NCBI GenBank assembly: GCA_913020235.1
Contig: CAJWBT010000053.1
Coordinates: 1-10,290, forward strand
Reading direction: 5' to 3'
DNA: 10,290 nucleotides
From: an uncultured Chloroflexota bacterium
GTDB lineage: Bacteria > Chloroflexota > Dehalococcoidia > UBA3495
The notes under the pieces are model-generated. The model did not search any database, was not told the DNA's origin, and was given only the letters and a program-made list of their open reading frames with translations. Below, one piece after another: positions 1 to 5,508 of this stretch (position 1 is its first letter; each line of letters starts with the position of its first letter). The translations under genes were made by a program, and so were the position numbers.

Positions 1-7
1 TCAAACC

Positions 8-105
8 GTCATTCCGAGGAGCGAAGCGACGAGGAATCTGGTGCGGGGTTCCTCTTTGGCAGCCTGGACCCACCACCCCAGACCCCTCGCTTCACTCGGG
101 GTGAC
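8..105. repeat. Imperfect palindromic (REP/MITE-like) intergenic repeat
   Basis: The left arm (8-39, beginning GTCATTCCGAGGAGCGAAGC) and the right arm (about 80-105, ending TCACTCGGGGTGAC) are imperfect inverted copies. The reverse complement of the right arm begins GTCACCCCGAGTGAAGCGAG, which matches the left arm apart from substitutions and about six extra bases in the left arm. The roughly 40 bases between the arms are non-coding. Arms of the type GTCATTCtGAG...GAAGCGAAGAATCT are, as I recall, common dispersed repeats in several bacterial genomes, including Chloroflexota. No transposase is present, so this would be a passive or non-autonomous element. Outer limits are approximate and only one copy lies in the window. 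Confidence 0.6.
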
Positions 106-135
106 GTGTTTCAGGGTACTTGGGCAAGATCCCTC

Positions 136-156
136 CGCCGGTAAGAAGCACCGGCG
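136..156. other. Perfect 7-bp stem-loop upstream of the amidase unit
   Basis: CGCCGGT (136-142) and ACCGGCG (150-156) are exact inverted copies around a 7-base loop. The stem is GC-rich but no T-run follows, so it is not a classic intrinsic terminator. It could be an RNA structure or an operator in the leader of the small gene at 251. The function is unknown. I saw no convincing sigma70 promoter in 106-250. Confidence 0.35.
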
Positions 157-250
157 CTTGACCGCAGGCCAAAGAAGCCAACCGGTTGCCTCTTCCCCAA
201 CCCGCATGTACACTCTGCTCCAAGATGGCCTCTCCTAGGAGGTGAAGGCA

Positions 251-451
251 ATGTCCATTCCAAAGGAGACCCTGGCCCGGATTATCCGTGACTTTCACGG
301 CTTCGACCTTTCCGAAGCGGAGATGGAGCTGATACGGCCCGAGCTGGACAGCTACCTCGCGGAGGTGGAAAAGCTTCGAGACCTGGACCTGTCCGGCGTC
401 GTGTCCAGCCGCCTCCTGAGGGTAGATGAAGGAGGGGACGCTGATGGCTGA
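251..451 (+). CDS. Small GatC-like protein paired with an amidase
   Basis: This 66-residue protein is about two-thirds the length of a normal GatC (near 95 residues). The stretch FDLSEAEMELIRPELDSYLA (18-37) followed by EVEKLRDLDLSGV (38-50) has the layout of GatC, the belt-like subunit of the Asp/Glu-tRNA amidotransferase: two amphipathic helices, an E-K-L heptad and then a D-x-x-GV turn. No catalytic residues or membrane segment are seen. The start is ATG 251, six bases after an excellent AGGAGGTG (237-244); a GTG at 242 in the same frame overlaps that site and is rejected. The last 8 bases overlap the amidase gene, which implies translational coupling. Inference: it is a structural partner or chaperone of the amidase, as AtzG is for AtzE. 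True GatC is less likely because no gatB is present. The family assignment is from pattern, not a search. Confidence 0.7.
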   Translation: MSIPKETLARIIRDFHGFDLSEAEMELIRPELDSYLAEVEKLRDLDLSGVVSSRLLRVDEGGDADG

Positions 452-1877
452 CCTCGAACTGCTCAGGCTGACCATATCGGAGCTGGCGCCGAGGATCCAG
501 GCCCGGGAGGTGTCTCCGGTGGAACTCACGGAGGCGGCCCTGGCCCAGGCGGACCGGCTCCAGCCGGTCCTGAACTCCTTCATCACCATAATGCACGACG
601 AGGCGAGGGGCCAGGCGAAGGACCAGGAAGCGGCCCTGGCCCGGGGCGAACACCTGGGACCGCTACAGGGTATCCCAATCGGCATAAAGGACAACATCGC
701 TACCGCCGGTGTCCGCACCACGGTGGGCTCCAAGGTGCTCGCCGATAACGTTCCCGGGGAAGACGCCGAGGTGGTCCGGCGATGCAAAGAGGCCGGAGCC
801 ATCATCCTGGGCAAGGAGAACCTGGAGGAGTTCGCCGCGGGAGTCACCTCGAACAATCCCCATTACGGCGCGGTACACAACCCGTGGGCCCTGGCCCATG
901 TCCCCGGAGGTTCCAGCGGAGGAGGCGGGGCCAACGTGTCCGCGGGGATTACTTTCGCCTCGCTGGGCACGGACCTCGGCGGCTCGGTGCGCCTGCCGGG
1001 GACCTTTTGCGGTGTGGTTGGCCTGAAGCAGACCTTTGGCCGGGTGAGCCAGCGGGGCCTGCTGGTGACCAGCTTCAACGGCGACCATATTGGCCCGATG
1101 ACCCGCTCGGTCAGGGACAGCGCCCTGGTGCTCCAAGCCATTGCCGGCTACGACCCCCTGGACCCCAGCACGGTGCCGGTGCCGGTGGCCGACTACTCCG
1201 CCGCCCCGGAGAGGGACCCCCGCGGGATGAAGATGGGCGTCCCCTCCAACTACTACTTCGACCTGGTGGATGGTGAGGTGGAAAGGGCCGTCCGGCAAGC
1301 CATCGCCGCCCTGGGAGAGCTGGGGGTAGAATCAAGGGAGGTCAGCATACCCAGCATGGAGTACGCCGGGGCCCTGCGCATCCCCGGCATGGCCGACAGC
1401 GTGGTGACCCACGAGCCGTACATCAGGTCCAGCCGCCAGGATTACGGACCCGACACGTTGTACCGCACCCTGGCCGGCCAGTTTGTCCTGGGCCGGGACT
1501 ACTCCAAGGCAATGAAGGTGCAACGGATAATCAAAGAGGAGCACGCCCGCATTCTCCAGGAGGTGGACTTCCTGGTGACGCCCACGGCGCCGGTGGCTGC
1601 CCCGGCCATCGATGCCAGGTACATCACCCTGGGTGGCGCCGAGTACCCCGTCCGTGGGCCGGGGTCTGGCATGATTTCCAGGTGCACCAGTCCCATGAAC
1701 GCCACCGGGCTGCCGGCCATCACGGTGCCCTGCGGGTTCACCCGGACGGGCCTCCCCATCGGGGTCCAGTTTATTGGCCGTCCCTTTGATGAGAGCACCC
1801 TGTTTCGGGTAGCCCGGGCTTACGAAGCCCTTTCCCCCAGCCTCGGCCAATGGCCTGCCGCGGTGGATGGGGGATAG
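444..1877 (+). CDS. Amidase-signature family hydrolase (GatA/AtzE-like)
   Basis: This 477-residue protein has the full length of the amidase-signature family, which hydrolyses amide bonds with a Ser-cisSer-Lys triad. The triad is visible: K82 in GIPIGIKDN, cis-Ser S157 in VPGGSSGGGGANV, and nucleophile S181 in GTDLGGSVRLP. Spacings of 75 and 24 residues match those I recall for bacterial GatA (K79, S154, S178). The block FCGVVGLKQTFGRVSQRGL follows as usual, and a C-terminal VTPTAPVAAPAI segment is present. No signal peptide is seen, so it is cytoplasmic. The start is ATG 444, preceded by GGAGGGG (430-436); the in-frame ATG 426 lies inside or ahead of that site. It overlaps the GatC-like gene by 8 bases. 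Where GatA usually reads KVRTLI, this protein reads KVQRII (near 353), and no gatB is seen. I therefore favour a catabolic or biosynthetic amidase of unknown substrate over a tRNA amidotransferase subunit. Confidence 0.9.
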   Translation: MADLELLRLTISELAPRIQAREVSPVELTEAALAQADRLQPVLNSFITIMHDEARGQAKDQEAALARGEHLGPLQGIPIGIKDNIATAGVRTTVGSKVLADNVPGEDAEVVRRCKEAGAIILGKENLEEFAAGVTSNNPHYGAVHNPWALAHVPGGSSGGGGANVSAGITFASLGTDLGGSVRLPGTFCGVVGLKQTFGRVSQRGLLVTSFNGDHIGPMTRSVRDSALVLQAIAGYDPLDPSTVPVPVADYSAAPERDPRGMKMGVPSNYYFDLVDGEVERAVRQAIAALGELGVESREVSIPSMEYAGALRIPGMADSVVTHEPYIRSSRQDYGPDTLYRTLAGQFVLGRDYSKAMKVQRIIKEEHARILQEVDFLVTPTAPVAAPAIDARYITLGGAEYPVRGPGSGMISRCTSPMNATGLPAITVPCGFTRTGLPIGVQFIGRPFDESTLFRVARAYEALSPSLGQWPAAVDGG

Positions 1878-1892
1878 GCGGGCCATTTGCCA

Positions 1893-1912
1893 ACCGGGAG
1901 GTAGTTCCCGGT
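1893..1912. terminator. Possible terminator hairpin between convergent genes
   Basis: ACCGGGA (1893-1899) and TCCCGGT (1906-1912) form a perfect 7-bp stem with a 6-base loop, 16 bases after the amidase stop and in the 111-base gap before the convergent histidine kinase gene. Position and symmetry fit a bidirectional stop signal, but no T-run follows on either strand, so intrinsic termination is uncertain. Nothing else recognisable lies in 1913-1988. Confidence 0.35.
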
Positions 1913-1988
1913 ACCGGCGCTAACGCCACCCCACGAGCAGTAGACGGTTACCGCGTCGGAAGCGGAGGACCTGTGTCCCGCGCCGTGG

Positions 1989-3098
1989 TCAGGCCCGCGT
2001 GAGGCTCGAAACGGGCACTTCCACGCTGACCGTCGCGCCATTACCCGGCTCCGAGCGCACGTTCAGGACTCCACCAAGGAGCCGGGCCCGCTCCTGCATA
2101 CTCAAGACCCCCATCTTCCCGGTCCGAAGTGAGTCCCGGACGACCTTTGCCGAGTCGAATCCCCTGCCGTTGTCGGCGATTGCCATCCGGAGCCTCGAGC
2201 CATCGCATCGCAACAGGATAATCGTCTCGTTGGCCGCTGCGTGCTTGCCAACGTTGTTCAGGGCCTCTTGCGCGATCCTCCACAGGAGGAGCTGGGTTTC
2301 ATGGCCGAGGTCCGGAAGCTGACCGCTCAGCTCCAACCTGGCCTTGGTTCCGTTGCGCTGGGCGAACTCGTCTGCCAGCCACTCGAGCGCGGGCACGAGG
2401 CCCATGTCATCGAGGATGTGGGGACGCAGGTCCTGGATCAGTAACCTCAGCCCGGTAATCGTCTCGACGGCCCTGCCGCGCACTTCAAGGACCTGCGAGG
2501 CAACCTCGGCGCCCAGCCCTTCATGACCGTTGGAGGCCAGGCGGTCCAGAACCTGGGCGATCACATACAGGGACTGAACCGTGTCGTCGTGGAGGTCTCG
2601 GGCAATGCGCTGCCGCTCGCGCTCCTGGGCCAGGGGGATCTGCTGCGCGGAGACGTGGGCATTGTCTGCCCGGCGGCGCTCCGAAGCCAGCCACAGGACG
2701 AAGAGCACGCCCGTGAGGGTGACACCGGCAGTCTGGAGGAGGGACTGAATCAGGTTGCCGGGGCCCATGGTGGCTCGTGACACCATCACGGCGGCGGCGA
2801 AGAACAGCACGGCGCTGCCACCCCGAATTCCATAGGCCGCGGTGGCGTAGACGACAGGCAGGAGAAAGAGGATCCGCTCCAGGGCCTGTCGGTCGGTGAG
2901 GGACAAAGGTACGATGTTGACAGTGCTGGCAAGGAGGGAAACTTGGTCGGCATAGTGCAAGAAGACGGCCAGTGTCAGGATGCCCCACAGCCAAAGGCGT
3001 CGCCGGCGAGCCGTGAGAAAGTGCTCATAGACCTGGGGCCCGCCCCACAGCTTGCCCTTCATCCTCAGGCGAAGCTTCCGGATTTCCTTCCACCGCAT
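1989..3098 (-). CDS. NarL-type (HisKA_3) membrane sensor histidine kinase
   Basis: This 369-residue kinase is the likely phosphodonor for the response regulator encoded just upstream. A basic N-terminus (1-34) is followed by about four hydrophobic segments (roughly 35-48, 75-90, 94-107, 120-138), so the sensor is membrane-embedded with no large extracellular domain. The HisKA_3 dimerisation motif ERERQRIARDLHDDTVQSL places the phosphoacceptor at H170. The ATPase domain shows an N-box (EALNNVGKHA, 278-287), DNGRGFD (309-315) and a glycine-rich GKMGVLSMQERARLLGG (327-343). The start is ATG 3098, with only a weak upstream AGGA about ten bases away. The frame is open upstream to a TTG at 3185, but that Pro/Gly/Arg-rich stretch looks like untranslated DNA. 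A 175-base gap separates it from the regulator stop; it holds a small ACCCC-TCA-GGGGT hairpin (3189-3201) and no gene. The signal sensed is unknown. Confidence 0.9.
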   Translation of the reverse strand: MRWKEIRKLRLRMKGKLWGGPQVYEHFLTARRRRLWLWGILTLAVFLHYADQVSLLASTVNIVPLSLTDRQALERILFLLPVVYATAAYGIRGGSAVLFFAAAVMVSRATMGPGNLIQSLLQTAGVTLTGVLFVLWLASERRRADNAHVSAQQIPLAQERERQRIARDLHDDTVQSLYVIAQVLDRLASNGHEGLGAEVASQVLEVRGRAVETITGLRLLIQDLRPHILDDMGLVPALEWLADEFAQRNGTKARLELSGQLPDLGHETQLLLWRIAQEALNNVGKHAAANETIILLRCDGSRLRMAIADNGRGFDSAKVVRDSLRTGKMGVLSMQERARLLGGVLNVRSEPGNGATVSVEVPVSSLTRA

Positions 3099-3273
3099 GG
3101 CGTCGCCGTCCTGGTTTCGTCCGGGTCCGCGCCCACCCCTTAAGGGCCTACCACCGGTTCGTGCATCAAGGTCCGGAGGCCCCAACCCACCCCTCAGGGG
3201 TTGCCGTGCACACTCAACGCCCTCGGGCCCGCGTCCGATTGCCTCTTGGCCCTGCTCGGGCTCGGAAAGGGCA

Positions 3274-3981
3274 TTAGGCTGACGGTTTCACAGCGCAGGG
3301 TTCTCGTCCTTGCGGCTCCGGCTCCTCGTCCTCCAGGCTGATCCAGCCACGCCGCAGGGCCTCCAAGATAGCCTCCGTGCGAGAGCCCGCTCCTATCTTG
3401 GTGAACACTGTCACCAGGTGTGACTTGACGGTGGGAACACGCACCGAGAGTTCGGAGGCAATCTCCTTGTTGCTCTTCCCTTTCGCCGCCAGCTTGAGCA
3501 CTTCCATCTCTCGCATGGTCAGTCCCCGCTCCATGAAAGAGGTGGCGGGAACGGGAGCACGAATCGCTCTGGCCAGGACCCTCGCGGCCACGTGGGGGTG
3601 TAACACCGATTCGCCGGCGCCGACCGCCCGCAGCGCCTGGACCACCTCCTTCCCGGTGGAAGTCTTCAACAGGTAGCCCGAGGCGCCGGCCTCCAGGAGG
3701 CCCAGGATGTACCGGTCATCTTCGTGGGCGCTCAAGATGACCACGGCGGTCCCGGGATACATCTTTCTTATCCTGCGAGTCACCTCCACGCCACCGGGAC
3801 CCGGCATGACCACATCCAGCAGCGCTATGTCGGGCCGCAGCTTCTCAACCAACCGGAGGGCCTGGTGCCCGTCTGCGGCCTCTCCCACGACCTCGATGTC
3901 GGGCACGTGCCTCAGGAGGTTGCACAGCCCTTCCCGCACCACCGGGTGGTCATCCACTACCAGGACCCTCAACGCCTCCAT
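3274..3981 (-). CDS. NarL/FixJ-family response regulator (REC + LuxR-type HTH)
   Basis: This 235-residue DNA-binding response regulator has an N-terminal receiver domain (about 1-120). Acidic pocket D10/D11 lies in VLVVDDHP, the phosphoacceptor is D56 in LLDVVMP, and the switch residues are S84 (VVILSAHEDD) and K106 (YLLKTS). The C-terminal LuxR/GerE helix-turn-helix reads LTMREMEVLKLAAKGKSNKE followed by IASELSVRVPTVKSHL. A short acidic tail (EDEEPEPQG) ends the protein. I chose ATG 3981 because the receiver fold begins immediately after it (MEALRVLVVDD). A candidate promoter at 4019-4047 would place transcription start near 4012, excluding the upstream in-frame ATGs at 4017/4020 and the TTG at 4047. 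The ribosome-binding site is weak (GGGG). It is transcribed with the kinase on the same strand and divergently from the frd unit, so control of that unit or of itself is plausible but unproven. Confidence 0.9.
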   Translation of the reverse strand: MEALRVLVVDDHPVVREGLCNLLRHVPDIEVVGEAADGHQALRLVEKLRPDIALLDVVMPGPGGVEVTRRIRKMYPGTAVVILSAHEDDRYILGLLEAGASGYLLKTSTGKEVVQALRAVGAGESVLHPHVAARVLARAIRAPVPATSFMERGLTMREMEVLKLAAKGKSNKEIASELSVRVPTVKSHLVTVFTKIGAGSRTEAILEALRRGWISLEDEEPEPQGREPCAVKPSA

Positions 3982-4018
3982 CGCAGCCAACCCCGCATGA
4001 TCATGAACGTCTACCATC

Positions 4019-4047
4019 ATGTTAGCACTTTGTGATTCTTTGCACAA
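4019..4047 (-). promoter_or_regulatory. Candidate sigma70 promoter for the two-component operon
   Basis: Reading on the minus strand, TTGTGC (4047-4042) and TAACAT (4024-4019) are separated by exactly 17 bases, which fits -35 and -10 boxes with four of six matches each. It lies in an AT-richer patch of otherwise GC-rich DNA, between divergent genes. An inverted repeat TTGTG-N8-CACAA (4030-4047) overlaps the -35 box and spacer and could be an operator. This is a motif-only prediction. Confidence 0.45.
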
Positions 4048-4189
4048 TGTTTCTTTCGGTCTTTGGTACTACAACTTTCGGCTGGGCGCCTAGCCAAGGT
4101 TTGGGAACAACTCGAACCGGCGGACGATGGCAACGGCACACCGGGGCAGCAAACTGAGATTAGGAGACATTCCCAGGGGGTGCAAGGAA

Positions 4190-4705
4190 ATGAAGGACAA
4201 GGCTCTCATCTATCAAGGCAACCCCTGCACGATGTGCCTGGACGCGCCGGGGATACAGACTCTTGAAGACATCAGGTCTGCCGGCACCAGGTATTGTCAG
4301 TACTACGCCCATCGCTACGCGTGCTCCCCACCCAGCTTCGGCTGCATTCAGGTGGCCGGTCTGAAGGTGGCTCGGTACGTCCTCCTCTTCTACTACGAAG
4401 CCAGCGAACGAACCCTGAGAATGGAAGTAACGAAGTTTCAGGAGCAAGCACCGCTGCCGCCGGAGCAGGTGGAAGCCTATGTTGACACGCCCGAATACGG
4501 CCACCGGTACATCACGGACGCTCAGCTAGTGGTCCAGCGGGTGACGGAATTCGCCAGTGCCGTCCTAGACCTGAAGCTTGGAGAGCGAATCTTCCGCAGC
4601 CCGGAGGAGCCGCTGCCTCCCCCACTGGAGGCCGGTCTTGAGACCTCCCGGGAAGAAAAGGCTCCGCTCCCGGATACCGTCGACATGGGTGTGCTGCCGA
4701 GGTAA
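4190..4705 (+). CDS. Small cysteine-rich protein, DUF2284-like (putative metal-binding)
   Basis: This 171-residue protein has cysteines clustered in its first third: C13-x2-C16, then C36, C45 and C52 in YCQYYAHRYACSPPSFGC. The pattern C-x2-YY-x4-ACSPP, followed by a hydrophobic strand VARYVLLFYYE, resembles the DUF2284 'predicted metal-binding' family (C-x-YYG-x-WSCPP type). This is a recalled resemblance, not a search. The middle is acidic and helical, and the tail (about 140-171) is Pro/Glu-rich and probably disordered. There is no signal peptide or membrane helix. The start is ATG 4190, seven bases after AGGGGGTG (4175-4182). An in-frame ATG at 4127 lacks a ribosome site. The gene lies 73 bases before frdC on the same strand, so it is probably cotranscribed and may serve the complex, for example in cofactor or metal handling; that is inference. 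The exact biochemical function is unknown. Nothing recognisable lies in 4706-4763. Confidence 0.75.
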   Translation: MKDKALIYQGNPCTMCLDAPGIQTLEDIRSAGTRYCQYYAHRYACSPPSFGCIQVAGLKVARYVLLFYYEASERTLRMEVTKFQEQAPLPPEQVEAYVDTPEYGHRYITDAQLVVQRVTEFASAVLDLKLGERIFRSPEEPLPPPLEAGLETSREEKAPLPDTVDMGVLPR

Positions 4706-4778
4706 CCGCGGTCGCGCCTCACCACTTGGGGGCTCTTGCCCGAAAGGACTCCCGTATCTGGGCGAAAGGAGACCTGGG

Positions 4779-5508
4779 TTGTTGCTGGAGATTGAATTGG
4801 AGAAGTCGCTCGACCGCAGATTGGACGGGCGCCATAGCGCCCATCGCGCGTCGCAGTCAATCGCGTCGCCTGCTTGGAAAAGGGCCCACACCGAGGAATC
4901 CCGGACTATTGCCCGCCTGGAGTTGGCCCTCGGCGCGAGTGGCATAGGTCTGACAGGCTTCATGGTCATGCACATGGGGCTTCTCTTCACCGTCCTGCTT
5001 GGGGCAGACACCTTGGACACCCTGGCCTCCTTCCTGGAGCGGTTCTATCTGCTTCACGCCTTTGTGCCTCTGCTGGTGGTGATGTTCCTGGGGCACGTCT
5101 ACCTGGCAGCCCGCAAGGTTCCCACGGCCTTTCCGCAGCAGCGGGCTTTGATGCGCCACATGCGCTCCCTGAAGCATCTGGACACCTGGACCTGGGCCGC
5201 CCCAGGTTCTTACCGGAATTGCCTTGCTGGTGCTCGCCGCCATCCACCTCTGGGTTGTCCTGTCCGACCTGCCCATCGAGGCGTCGAAGAGCGGCGCCCG
5301 GGTTTTTGGCGTCTACCTGGTGTTCTACATCGCTTACATCGTGCTGGTGGAGGCCCACATGTCCATCGGCCTCTACCGCCTCTCGGTGAAGTGGGGATTG
5401 CTCACGCGTCCCTGGGCCCACCGCATCCTGACCGCGTGGACGGTGGCTGTCCTGTCCCTGGGCTTCGCTATCCTGGGCGCCCTTTACCGCATCGGAGGCA
5501 GCCAATGA
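4779..5508 (+). CDS. frdC: Fumarate reductase/succinate dehydrogenase diheme cytochrome b, frameshifted
   Basis: This is the membrane anchor that passes electrons between quinone and FrdB. It is read in one frame from TTG 4779 (AAAGGAG at 4765-4771, seven bases away) to about 5201, then in the +1 frame to TGA 5508. Deleting one C from the CCCC at 5200-5203 joins the two into a 242-residue protein reading HLDTWTWAAQVLTGIALL across the join. Five hydrophobic helices are expected. The four heme-ligand histidines of the Wolinella FrdC family are present: H65 (FMVMHMG), H106 (FLGHVYLAARK), H156 (LAAIHLWVV) and H193 (VEAHMSIGLYR). E87 and E191 align with the catalytic E66 and E180 I recall in Wolinella. 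The stop overlaps the frdA start (ATGA). The frameshift may be a sequence error or a real lesion. If real, the protein ends as a false fusion, losing two heme ligands. Confidence 0.85.
5200..5203 (+). other. Frameshift site (extra C in CCCC) in frdC
   Basis: Upstream of this C-run the family sequence is in the frame of 4779; downstream it is in the frame of 5224-5508. With four Cs the frame reads W-A-A-P-G-S-Y; with three it reads W-A-A-Q-V-L-T-G, as expected for the start of the fourth helix. The net change is one extra base. Confidence 0.85.

Noticed and set aside
158..163. TTGACC as a -35 box for the amidase unit
   Set aside because: No acceptable -10 box lies 16-18 bases downstream.
92..856. 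Long minus-strand open frames over the amidase 5' half, and a similar one at 1332-1886
   Set aside because: They are complementary to a clear amidase, have low-complexity Pro/Arg/Gly-rich composition and no recognisable domain, and are typical of GC-rich DNA.
251..1877. Assignment as gatC-gatA of the tRNA amidotransferase
   Set aside because: No gatB, the small subunit is much shorter than GatC, and the GatA KVRTLI-type arginine is replaced. Kept as GatC-like plus amidase.
5196..5210. Programmed +1 ribosomal frameshifting to express FrdC
   Set aside because: GCC GCC CCA offers no rare codon, stop codon or good re-pairing for the P-site tRNA, and no stimulatory element is evident. A one-base sequence difference is simpler.
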